This document shows, piece after piece, positions 14,616-20,909 of a stretch of 20,909 nucleotides of DNA; positions within the stretch are counted from its first letter, which is position 1, and every line of letters starts with the position of its first letter. The DNA comes from Accumulibacter sp. (GTDB taxonomy: Bacteria > Pseudomonadota > Gammaproteobacteria > Burkholderiales > Rhodocyclaceae). Both the position numbers and the translations under genes were made by a program. The notes beneath the pieces were generated by a model. It saw nothing but the letters and a program-made list of their open reading frames with translations. It did not search any database and was not told where the DNA came from. The DNA lies in the NCBI GenBank assembly GCA_031264825.1, contig JAISDL010000055.1, positions 1 through 20,909 on the forward strand. Reading direction: 5' to 3'.

Positions 14616-15204
14616 GAGCGGCTTCCTCACCGATGGCCTGTGCCATCCATGCGGGCAACATGGCGCGCGCCGAGACCAGCGCCTGCCATTCGGAACGGGG
14701 GAGAGAGCGATGCAAGACCGCCAGCGACTCGCCGGCTTGCGTTGATCCGATCCAGGCCAGTGCGCGCACGGCCGCGCCAGCCGGTCGCGCGCCCAGCGCC
14801 AGCATCCAGCACGGTGCGTGCTTCACCAGAACTTCCGAGCATCCAAGCTTCAACTTTCGGGTGGGGCCGGAAGTCAGATAAACCTCGCGGACGGGGACTT
14901 GCCGCGTCAGGCCCAAGACGTTGGCCGCGCTGGCGCCGTGCGGCACGACGATTTCGCCGCTTCTCTCGGCCAGTGCCTTGACGACCTTCCCGGGAGCGGG
15001 AGCGCGCGAACCGAAACGGCCGGGAATCGGGGCGGCGTACGCGCCGCGCGCCACGCGCAACAGCATGCCGACCTTGGCCAGCCGCGAGAATGCCTGATCT
15101 ACCGCCGACCGACTCCCCAAGTGCAGGAATTCTTTGGGCGACAAAACACCTCCCTCGGAGCGGGAACGAGCTTGTTGAAGAATCGTCTCGGGTAGTGTAT
15201 TCAT
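14608..15204 (-). CDS. AbiEi-type antitoxin / transcriptional regulator
   Basis: A 198-aa protein directly upstream of the AbiEii toxin. The N-terminal ~60 residues look like the family's winged helix: a helix-rich start, FLHLGSRSAVDQAFSRLAKVG as a recognition region, and the wing MLLRVARGAYAAP. The C-terminal part has the AbiEi-like PHGASAANVLGL and YLTSGPTRKLKLG, followed by a strand-helix region. In known systems the antitoxin represses the operon by binding inverted repeats and counters the toxin without a tight complex (type IV behaviour). Start ATG 15204 has AGGA about 10 nt upstream. The frame remains open upstream, but only as the antisense shadow of the FkbM region. Confidence 0.88.
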   Translation of the reverse strand: MNTLPETILQQARSRSEGGVLSPKEFLHLGSRSAVDQAFSRLAKVGMLLRVARGAYAAPIPGRFGSRAPAPGKVVKALAERSGEIVVPHGASAANVLGLTRQVPVREVYLTSGPTRKLKLGCSEVLVKHAPCWMLALGARPAGAAVRALAWIGSTQAGESLAVLHRSLPRSEWQALVSARAMLPAWMAQAIGEEAARE

Positions 15205-15224
15205 GAGCGCTTTTCCTGTGAGAA

Positions 15225-15232
15225 ATAATACA
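15225..15232 (-). promoter_or_regulatory. Possible extended -10 promoter element for the AbiE operon
   Basis: On the minus strand TGTATTAT lies 20 bp upstream of the antitoxin ATG. It fits an extended -10 (TG plus TATTAT). No good -35 hexamer is seen at the expected distance, so this is a weak call. Confidence 0.35.
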
Positions 15233-15432
15233 TGAGTTTCTGACATAAAGGACGATCCCGGAGCGAAAAATTCGGGAACTCGACACACGACCGCGCGAGC
15301 CTCGCTTGGAAATGTCCCGCCGAACTCTTTCTTCCCGAATTCGATGGCGTGCGCTATCATCTTGACTCGCCGCTGACGGCGATGGTCGCAATGAATCACC
15401 GGGAACGCCGAAGGTTCAGGGGAGGGGAGGGC

Positions 15433-16353
15433 ATGAGCGTCTATTCGGTAACGCGCATCAAGCAATTCATGGACTGTCTCGTCAACGAGGCGGTGAAACC
15501 GCTCGTTGCGAACTGCGAAAACATCGAGACGGTCGAATCGTGGTTCGAGGACGAAGCGAGCCGCGAGCAATACCGCCGCGAATTCATCTATTCGGGGCTG
15601 TCCAGATTTTTGAGAGACCCCAGTCTGGTAGATTACAACAAACCGCCTCTCTGGGAGGCGGCGATGGAAAAAGCAGCCGCACTGCACGCGGCGGGAGCTT
15701 TTCCCGAACTCGTCTTCCCCGAATCGTCGGCTTGGTTATTTTTTCCAAGCACGTACGCGACGCTGTTCATCCTCGAACAGTACGCCTACGGCGAGGACGT
15801 GCGTCTGCGCGAGGGCGACGTTTTTCTGGACTGCGGCGCGTGTTGCGGAGAAACGTCGATCTGGGCCGTCTGTTGCGGCGCCGGACGCTCGTACGCCTTT
15901 GAACCGAATCCCGAAGCCTTGCCTTTTCTCGCAACCAACGTCGCGCGCTTCGAGCATGGGGATCGCATCACGCGCGTTCCTTTCGGCGTCGGCGCATCGT
16001 CGGCCCGTATGGCGGTCGCGGGCGATCCGAACAATATCGGCGGCGTGCGTCTCGTCGAAGCCAAAGAAGACGCGAACACGGTGCCCGTCGTCGCGCTCGA
16101 CGATTGGTGCGCGGAAAATTCGGTCAAACCGGACTTCATCAAGATGGACATCGAAGGCGCCGAACCCGACGCGATCCAGGGCGCTGCCAAAGTGATCACG
16201 GCGTACCGCCCCAAGCTCGCGATCTGCCTCTACCACCGTCTTTCGGACATGTGGACGATCCCGATCCAGCTCAAACGCCTCGTTCCCGAATACCGCTTCT
16301 GGTGCCGGAAAAACGCGCCTATCTGGGAATTCGTGCTTTACGCGTCGATTTGA
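15433..16353 (+). CDS. FkbM-family SAM-dependent methyltransferase
   Basis: A 306-aa protein. A family-specific N-terminal part of ~125 residues (MSVYSVTRIKQF..., with VESWFEDEASRE) precedes an FkbM methyltransferase domain. That domain has the SAM loop FLDCGACCGETS (D133), the acidic ribose-binding EPNPEA (157-162), and KMDIEGAEPDAI (237-248). FkbM-type enzymes methylate hydroxyl groups of sugars or secondary metabolites and are common in surface-glycan loci; the substrate is unknown here. ATG 15433 has GGGAGGG just upstream. The start codon region and N-terminal coding sequence are repeated nearly exactly in the gene at 20701, showing a paralogous family. It reads divergently from the AbiE operon. 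Confidence 0.88.
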   Translation: MSVYSVTRIKQFMDCLVNEAVKPLVANCENIETVESWFEDEASREQYRREFIYSGLSRFLRDPSLVDYNKPPLWEAAMEKAAALHAAGAFPELVFPESSAWLFFPSTYATLFILEQYAYGEDVRLREGDVFLDCGACCGETSIWAVCCGAGRSYAFEPNPEALPFLATNVARFEHGDRITRVPFGVGASSARMAVAGDPNNIGGVRLVEAKEDANTVPVVALDDWCAENSVKPDFIKMDIEGAEPDAIQGAAKVITAYRPKLAICLYHRLSDMWTIPIQLKRLVPEYRFWCRKNAPIWEFVLYASI

Positions 16354-16422
16354 TCTCGTGCGCGGAACGGTGCCGCGCTTGCCGGGCACGTCCCGATGGA
16401 ATGCGCTTGAACGCTCAAAAAA

Positions 16423-16459
16423 TTGGACAAATCAGAAACCGCGCTTTACAATTTGTCCA
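16423..16459 (+). promoter_or_regulatory. Strong promoter with operator-like inverted repeat; likely leaderless start
   Basis: -35 TTGGAC (16423-16428), an 18-bp spacer and -10 TACAAT (16447-16452). A start site 7 bp after the -10 is the A of ATG 16459, so the mRNA would be leaderless; no ribosome-binding sequence precedes the ATG. A perfect 9-bp inverted repeat, TGGACAAAT (16424-16432) and ATTTGTCCA (16451-16459), overlaps the -35 and the -10/start. It is a good candidate operator. Confidence 0.7.
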
Positions 16460-17658
16460 TGTTTCCACGAGCCATTCTCCCCCTCCTCGAACGTCGCCTG
16501 ACCGAGTTCCCCGTCGTGGCGCTCACTGGCCCGCGTCAATCCGGCAAGACGACGCTGATGAAGCACGTCGCCGGTTTTCGTCCCTACATCTCGCTCGAAG
16601 ACCCGGATCACCGCGCCTATGCGATCGAGGACCCGCGCGGTTTTTTGGCGCAATTCCCCGATGGCGCGGCGCTCGATGAGGTGCAGCGTTGTCCGGCGCT
16701 TTTCTCGTACTTGCAAGGCATCGTCGATACGGATGGACGCGCCGGTTTATTCCTCCTCACCGGGTCGCAACAATTCGGTATGATGGAATCGATCACCCAA
16801 TCGCTGGCGGGGCGCATCGCTCTTCTGCGGTTGTGGCCGTTTTCACTCGCTGAATTGCAGGCGGTCGACGCCGCGCCCGCCGACGTGGACAGCTTGCTCT
16901 TCAAAGGGCTTTTCCCGCGCCTTTACAGCAGAAAGATCGACCCCGCCGCGTGGTTCTCCAATTACGTCGCCACCTATCTGGAACGCGATGTGCGGCAACT
17001 TCTCAAGGTCCAGAATCTCGCGCTCTTCCAGCGTTTCGTCGTTCTGTGCGCCGGACGCGCGGGTCAGTTGCTCAACATCGACGCGCTGGCCTCGGATGCC
17101 GGCATTTCGCGTTCGACCGCCAATGGCTGGCTTTCCGTCCTCGAAGCCGGTCATGTCATCTTTATTGTGCGGCCGTGGTTTTCCAATATCGGCAAACGTC
17201 TCGTCAAAACGCCGAAACTCTATTTTTGCGATACCGGCCTCGCGGCGTGGCTCTTGGGCGCGAAAACGCGCGACTACGTGGCGGGTCTGCCGCAACGCGG
17301 CGCGCTGTTTGAAAACTGGGTGATGATCGAGTTGCTCAAAGCACACGCCAACGCCGGAATCCCGCCGCGTCTTTTTTTCCTGCGCGACAAAAGCGGGCAC
17401 GAAATCGACGCGATCGTGCCAACGGCGCCGGATACATTCGCCGCGATCGAAGTCAAGGCGGGAGAAACCGTGGCGGCGGATTTTTTCAAAGGGCTGGACT
17501 ATTGGCGGAAAAACCTTCCCGGCCAAACGCTTCACCCCTGGCTCGTCTATGGCGGCGGCACACCGCAATCGCGCGAACGAGGTCGCGTCGTGCCGTGGAA
17601 CGCCCTCTCGCCCCTGCTCGAAACCTTGTTCTCCGAACCGGAAAGGGAATCGTCATGA
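16459..17658 (+). CDS. AAA+ ATPase with C-terminal DUF4143 / nuclease-like domain
   Basis: A 399-aa protein of the widespread 'ATP-binding protein, DUF4143' family. The AAA_14 ATPase has Walker A TGPRQSGKTTL (from residue 23), Walker B ALDEVQ with D73-E74, and LLTGSQQ (99-105), followed by SLAGRIALLRLWPFSLAEL. The DUF4143 region has a winged-helix-like ISRSTANGWLSVLEAGHVI segment and ends in a PD-(D/E)xK-like core: HEIDAIV (E315, D317) and AIEVKAG (E331, K333). The family's biological role is unsettled; it is often found near toxin-antitoxin genes. ATG 16459 is chosen over the in-frame TTG 16423 because that TTG is part of the -35 box. The 3' end contains a GGAAAGGGAAT motif related to the element in higA. 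Confidence 0.9.
   Translation: MFPRAILPLLERRLTEFPVVALTGPRQSGKTTLMKHVAGFRPYISLEDPDHRAYAIEDPRGFLAQFPDGAALDEVQRCPALFSYLQGIVDTDGRAGLFLLTGSQQFGMMESITQSLAGRIALLRLWPFSLAELQAVDAAPADVDSLLFKGLFPRLYSRKIDPAAWFSNYVATYLERDVRQLLKVQNLALFQRFVVLCAGRAGQLLNIDALASDAGISRSTANGWLSVLEAGHVIFIVRPWFSNIGKRLVKTPKLYFCDTGLAAWLLGAKTRDYVAGLPQRGALFENWVMIELLKAHANAGIPPRLFFLRDKSGHEIDAIVPTAPDTFAAIEVKAGETVAADFFKGLDYWRKNLPGQTLHPWLVYGGGTPQSRERGRVVPWNALSPLLETLFSEPERESS
17638..17650 (+). repeat. Motif copy CCGGAAAGGGAAT
   Basis: A 13-bp match, with two differences, to the right terminal repeat of the element at 17839-17940. It lies inside the last codons of the DUF4143 ATPase gene. Confidence 0.45.
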
Positions 17659-17661
17659 TTG

Positions 17662-17674
17662 CCGGAAAAGGAAT
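17662..17674 (+). repeat. Motif copy CCGGAAAAGGAAT
   Basis: One base different from the terminal repeat CTGGAAAAGGAAT at 17928-17940, in the same orientation. It abuts the stop codon of the higA-like gene. Confidence 0.5.
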
Positions 17675-18069
17675 CAGACCGCGGCCAATTCGAGCTTGCC
17701 CACACGATTCAGGTCCACTTGCTGTCGGGCTACCCATAAGTCATGGGCATCCTGCATGGCGAGCCAGCTTTCGGGAGAACGTCCAAGCGCCTTGGAAAGA
17801 CGGAGCGCCATTTCAGGCGTGACCCGACTGGTACCCCGATTCCTTTTCCAGTTCGTTCATGCCGAGAAGACGAGCCGCAGACAGTACAGGTAGTACGGCA
17901 AGGCGAGTCGACAAAGGAAGGGACGGACTGGAAAAGGAATGAGAATGCGGCTCAAGGTGGAAGCCGCCACGTTGAGCTTGTCCGCAAGCGTACGTCCGCT
18001 GATGCCGTTGGGATCGAGGTAAACCTCGGTGATGAACTCACCGGGATGGGGAGGGTTGTACATGGGCAT
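17674..18069 (-). pseudogene. HigA-family antitoxin gene interrupted by a 102-bp element
   Basis: The N-terminal part from ATG 18069 reads MPMYNPPHPGEFITEVYLDP, then a helix-turn-helix GRTLADKLNVAASTLSRIL, as in HigA/VapI-type antitoxins. Reading then enters a 102-bp insert, stops at TGA 17857-17859, and yields a 70-residue product. After the insert the same frame resumes with NRGTSRVTPEMALRLSKALG, SPESWLAMQDAHDLW and the usual end VGKLELAAV. Removing 99 bp would restore a normal ~90-100-aa antitoxin. The truncated product keeps most of the DNA-binding motif. ATG overlaps the stop of the UPF0158 gene by 1 nt (TGATG). No HigB toxin is present. Confidence 0.82.
17839..17940. mobile_element. 102-bp MITE-like insert with terminal inverted repeats
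   Basis: ATTCCTTTTCCAGT (17839-17852) and ACTGGAAAAGGAAT (17927-17940) are perfect 14-bp inverted repeats, and 18 of the outer 20 positions match. The element splits a higA-like gene. It has no room for a transposase. No clear target-site duplication is seen; the terminal AAT may serve as the restored Asn codon of the host gene. It could be a non-autonomous transposon or a mobile palindromic repeat. Confidence 0.68.
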
Positions 18070-18512
18070 CACTTTCCACCCTTGTCGGTGACCTTCAGTC
18101 CTTCTTCGGCTGCCCAGGCGAGTAGGGCGGTCTTCGTCGCTTTTTCCTCGTACTGATACCACTCTTCAAGACGATCGGCGCGTTCGAGCAAATCCTTGAA
18201 CCGCGAGTATGCGCCTCGGTGGCGGAAGCAGTCCCAAACTCTGTCCTCCTGTTCGGAGCAATACTCGTACACGAACCGGAACACCAGGTCGCGCCCAAGG
18301 TCGAGATCGTTCTTGTGGGGGACGGCGCAATACAGGGTGGGGTCTTCTATGTCTTCTGGAAGTTCTTCTCCGGTCTCGTCCACTTCGGAGGCGTAGAAAA
18401 TTTCTCCGGTTGCTCTGGAAATCAACGCGCTACTCTCAAAGGGAGCGCCCGACGAGACCCACATGAGCGCAGACTCCAGATCGTCGAATGTTAGCGAAAA
18501 CTCGTTGGACAT
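18069..18512 (-). CDS. UPF0158-family protein
   Basis: A 147-aa acidic protein matching the UPF0158 pattern: FDDLESALMWVSSG at the start, ALISRATGEIFYASE, LPEDIEDPTLYCAVPHKNDLDLGRDLVFRF in the middle, then FRHRGAYSRFKDLLER and LEEWYQYEEKATKTALLAWAAEEGL at the end. Function is unknown for the family. No signal peptide or membrane segment. ATG 18512 fits the family start and has AAGGA about 10 nt upstream; an in-frame ATG at 18560 would add 16 atypical residues. The stop overlaps the start of the higA-like gene, so the pair forms one translational unit. That placement resembles a toxin-antitoxin arrangement, but no toxic activity is known for UPF0158 as far as I recall. Confidence 0.86.
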   Translation of the reverse strand: MSNEFSLTFDDLESALMWVSSGAPFESSALISRATGEIFYASEVDETGEELPEDIEDPTLYCAVPHKNDLDLGRDLVFRFVYEYCSEQEDRVWDCFRHRGAYSRFKDLLERADRLEEWYQYEEKATKTALLAWAAEEGLKVTDKGGK

Positions 18513-18756
18513 GGGTTCTGGTTCCTTTTCAAAACCGCCTTGATCGACTTCACTTTGCATGAAGATTTTGCGGAGTATAGCTCACCACGAATCCTGCGGG
18601 CTACGCCGTGTATCGGGGTGATGTGCCCCGACAAAGATCGGTGAGGAAGGCGGGGGAGAACATCGGCGCTTGCACGGCATGGATTTGAAATCACCGGACG
18701 CTACGCGGCATGAGGCCGCGCGGAGTCCGGCGGATCGTGAATGACGCTCAGCGAAT
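18513..18756. other. Intergenic region upstream of UPF0158 and downstream of the TPR lipoprotein gene
   Basis: No gene seen. It has a hairpin CGCGGC-ATGAG-GCCGCG (18704-18720) after the lipoprotein stop, without a U-tract, and a TATACT hexamer on the minus strand about 70 bp upstream of the UPF0158 start that lacks a good -35. Confidence 0.4.
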
Positions 18757-19512
18757 TCATTGCCCCGCAGGTTCGGGCATTTTTGCCCGCAGCATGTTCA
18801 GAAAATGTTCGCTCGGTTTGTCAACGGCGCCGGAGGGCAGACCGACGACCGCTCCGTTACCGATACCCTGCGCGCGCGCCTTGGCGACCATGCGCCACGC
18901 GTCGCTGTATTGTCCACGCCAGTAGTAGGCGGTTGCCCACGAACTATAGATGTATCGCTTGTCCGGCTCGATTTTCTCCGCCTTCTCGTAAAGCGCTTCG
19001 GAACGGGCGATCAATTCCCCTTTTGCGGAAGGAGAGAGCGTCTTGTCGCTGATCGCACAGAGTGTGACGATTCGCCCCGCGTCGGGATAGATTCCCTGAA
19101 ACGTCGGCGGGTTGAGCGCAAGCGCCTTTTCCATCATTTTCATCGCATCGCAGGGTTTTCCCTGCTCGTGCAAAATGGACGCAAATCCCGCATAGATTTC
19201 GGGATTGTCCGGGTTCAGAAGCCACGCTTGGTTGAATCTTCTCATCGCCATGCCGAGTTGATCTTGGTGATAGAACGCATACGCCTGATTGACCCACCGC
19301 GCGGCGGCCTTCTCGCGTGAGCCAAAATGCGCCGTGACGTCGGATATGAATTTTTCATCCGCCGCTTTTAGTTCCGGAACTTTCGACCGGTCCATCCCTG
19401 CGTACATGGGAACTTCGTCGATTCTCGTGCCTCGGTTTACAGGAGCTGTCACCAAACAGGCGGAGAGCAACAAGACCCCGCCGAAAGTGCATGTGTATCT
19501 GATGAGCTTCAT
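18757..19512 (-). CDS. TPR-containing lipoprotein
   Basis: A 251-aa predicted lipoprotein. The signal peptide MKLIRYTCTFGGVLLLSAC ends in a lipobox LSAC with Cys19. Residue +2 is Leu rather than Asp, which suggests sorting to the outer membrane. The mature part has at least two tetratricopeptide-like repeats, AARWVNQAYAFYHQDQLGMA with MRRFNQAWLLNP, and AGFASILHEQGKPCDAMKMM with EKALALNP, plus a later helix pair including SWATAYYWRGQYSDAWRMV. Partner proteins are unknown. Start ATG 19512 has GGAGGA 4 nt upstream; the ATG at 19524 overlaps that site. It may be co-transcribed with the exported TPR protein upstream, 139 bp away. Confidence 0.85.
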   Translation of the reverse strand: MKLIRYTCTFGGVLLLSACLVTAPVNRGTRIDEVPMYAGMDRSKVPELKAADEKFISDVTAHFGSREKAAARWVNQAYAFYHQDQLGMAMRRFNQAWLLNPDNPEIYAGFASILHEQGKPCDAMKMMEKALALNPPTFQGIYPDAGRIVTLCAISDKTLSPSAKGELIARSEALYEKAEKIEPDKRYIYSSWATAYYWRGQYSDAWRMVAKARAQGIGNGAVVGLPSGAVDKPSEHFLNMLRAKMPEPAGQ

Positions 19513-19651
19513 TTGATCCTCCATATGATGTAGAAATTAACCGTGCCGGTACGTTTGTTCGTGGCGGCTCGAATGAATGAGCGATTGGCTATGGCGGCGG
19601 GAGAACTTGTTTTGGCGCATTTTCTTCCGGCTCTTTCATCGACTCCGCACT

Positions 19652-20329
19652 TCAACCGGGATTTTTCCTGACCTCGATCTTTCCGCTGCGGATGCCTTCG
19701 ATGAGTGTGTCGACGTTTCCGTCTTTCGGGTTGCGGCGTTTGTAGTCTTCAAAGCTTTTCATCGCCCGGGCTTTATCGCCAAGCGCCAGATGCGTCATCC
19801 CGATGGCGTAGGCGGCGTCGACGACGCCAAGCGAGAGCGCCTTTTCGAGATACGGAAGGGCTTCTTTGGACTTTCCCGCGCCGACGAGGAAAGCGCCGTA
19901 CGCGTAGTTGCCTCGCGGATCGGAAGGCTTGGCGGCGAGCAACTTGAGGAAGATCGAATCGGCCTTTTCAGCCGCTCCCGGAATGTCGAGATTATGACCC
20001 ATGCTGTTGAGGTATGCAGCGCGAAAGAGAAGTTCAGGGTTTGGATCCGGAACATTGATCAGAATGTCGAGCATCCCGGACAATGTTCTCACATCCCGGA
20101 TCGCGCGCTGCTTGTCTTCCTGCGTATCGAATTGCGGCGGATAGTTTTTCGCGTGCGCCGACAGATCGTTCAGCATTTGATCGAGATACGCGCCGTCGAA
20201 GCCGTATTTTTTCCCCGAAGGCGTTTCCGAAACCGTGAGCAAGCGTTTGGGATCGTGGTTTCCGTACTCTCTGGCGCTTGCGCTGAAGGCGACGAGTACG
20301 GCGAGAAGAGCGAAAAGCAGTTTATGCAT
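19652..20329 (-). CDS. Exported TPR/Sel1-like repeat protein
   Basis: A 225-aa protein with a Sec signal peptide (MHKLLFALLAVLVAFSASA, likely cut after ASA at residue 19), so it is periplasmic or secreted. The mature part is helical with tetratricopeptide-type pairs: PELLFRAAYLNSMG, AAEKADSIFLKLLAAKPSDPRG, NYAYGAFLVGAGKSKEALPYLEKALSLG, and AAYAIGMTHLALGDKARAMKSFEDYKRRNP. It carries no catalytic motif I recognise and probably acts as a protein-binding scaffold. The ribosome-binding site is weak (AGGCG). It precedes the TPR lipoprotein gene in the same orientation, and the two may work together at the envelope. Confidence 0.78.
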   Translation of the reverse strand: MHKLLFALLAVLVAFSASAREYGNHDPKRLLTVSETPSGKKYGFDGAYLDQMLNDLSAHAKNYPPQFDTQEDKQRAIRDVRTLSGMLDILINVPDPNPELLFRAAYLNSMGHNLDIPGAAEKADSIFLKLLAAKPSDPRGNYAYGAFLVGAGKSKEALPYLEKALSLGVVDAAYAIGMTHLALGDKARAMKSFEDYKRRNPKDGNVDTLIEGIRSGKIEVRKNPG

Positions 20330-20700
20330 GGGTGGGACGCCTGGTGTTCAGTATGTGCCTGGACAGGCGAATGCTCTGCCTCCGGAAGGCGGAGGACGCA
20401 AAACCGCATACGTCATCGTGTTGATTTCATTCATCTTTGACCCCGTGTCCGAAACCGGATTCAACCTGCCGCCCGAATTTCCGGGGCGGCTTGGTGAGCG
20501 TTTTCGTCTGCGGCACTATAGCATAAGGGCGGAAGGGAGATCGCGTCGCCGCCTCCCCCGGGTGCGCCGCGTCCTCCAAAAAAACACTTGGGAAACTCCC
20601 GCAAACGCGAGCGACTTCGATATACTTTTTGGGACGTCGCCGCCGACCGGGAGGAATCACCGGGAGAGGCGAAAAATTTCGGGAAAGGGAAGGGAAGCGC
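20330..20700. other. Divergent intergenic region upstream of the second FkbM gene
   Basis: About 370 bp without a convincing gene. Two hairpins are visible: CCTCCG/CGGAGG (around 20384-20400), and GCCGCCC/GGGCGGC (20468-20474 and 20484-20490, 9-nt loop). Near the FkbM start, GAATCACCGGGA matches the leader of the first FkbM gene (15393-15404). No firm promoter was assigned. Confidence 0.5.
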
Positions 20701-20909
20701 ATGAGCGTCTATTCGGTAACGCGCATCAAGCAATACATGGACTGCCTCGTCAACGAGGCGGTGAGGCCGCTGATTACGCAGTGCGAGAGTATCGAGCAGG
20801 TCGAATCGTGGTTCGAGGACGAAGCGAGCCGCGAGCGCTACCGCCGCGAACTCGTTTTCATGGTTTTGAGGAACCTCCTGCGGCACGATGACCTCGTCAG
20901 AGACTACGC
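20701..20909 (+). CDS. FkbM-family methyltransferase, N-terminal fragment (3' end outside window)
   Basis: The reading frame from ATG 20701 runs off the right edge after 69 complete codons. The protein begins MSVYSVTRIKQYMDCLVNEAV, continues with VESWFEDEASRERYRREL, and then diverges. It is a close paralogue of the gene at 15433: the first 33 coding bases are identical and the next ~70 nearly so, while residues after ~50 differ. The SAM-binding domain lies beyond the window, so the assignment rests on this paralogy. Ribosome-binding site GGGAAGGGAAG is just upstream. Confidence 0.8.
   Translation, partial: MSVYSVTRIKQYMDCLVNEAVRPLITQCESIEQVESWFEDEASRERYRRELVFMVLRNLLRHDDLVRDY

Noticed and set aside
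14608..15687. 359-codon version of the AbiE antitoxin frame
   Set aside because: Residues before the ATG at 15204 are antisense to the FkbM gene start. The antitoxin family length and ribosome-binding site support 15204.
20235..20891. Plus-strand open frame covering the second FkbM start
   Set aside because: It is out of frame with ATG 20701. The frame from 20701 matches the paralogue at 15433 residue by residue.

Overview
This is a GC-rich chromosomal window from a Gram-negative proteobacterium. A betaproteobacterium is the best inference. The supports are an E. coli-type PurB, the neighbourhood mnmA / YibF-like glutathione S-transferase / purB, the gap-pgk-pyk glycolytic order, and lipoprotein and Sec signals of Gram-negative type. 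No rRNA, tRNA, transposase or full CRISPR array was recognised.

Layout. Positions 1-3825 are core genes: the tail of a nitroreductase-like gene, mnmA (tRNA 2-thiouridylase), a convergent glutathione S-transferase, an intergenic stretch with one orphan CRISPR-repeat-like sequence, and purB. Positions 3867-9121 are an accessory block, all on the minus strand. Read 5' to 3' it encodes a class III sirtuin, an unrecognised 140-aa protein, a fusion of an unknown N-terminal domain to a SLOG (YpsA-like) domain, a MoxR-type AAA+ ATPase, and a VWA protein with two metallopeptidase-like modules. The last three genes are joined by ATGA overlaps. This block is the best candidate for an undescribed multi-gene system. 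Positions 9143-9558 hold a cluster of alternating palindromic repeats between that block and pyk.

Positions 9559-13369 carry the glycolytic run gap-pgk-pyk on the minus strand. Positions 13593-15204 carry an AbiEi/AbiEii toxin-antitoxin pair. An FkbM-type methyltransferase gene follows (15433-16353). Its start region is repeated in a second FkbM gene cut by the window end (20701-20909), and 19 bp of its upstream sequence recur at 13534-13552. Between the two FkbM genes lie a DUF4143 ATPase with an apparently leaderless promoter and an operator-like inverted repeat, a UPF0158 gene overlapping a higA-like antitoxin gene that is interrupted by a 102-bp element with terminal inverted repeats, and two exported TPR-type proteins.

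How the parts may work together. The core genes serve tRNA thiolation, purine synthesis and lower glycolysis. The rest looks like defence, toxin-antitoxin or surface-modification cargo inserted between core genes. The SLOG protein, MoxR ATPase and VWA protein are very probably translationally coupled. A shared function with the upstream sirtuin and the 140-aa protein is inferred from co-orientation and proximity only.
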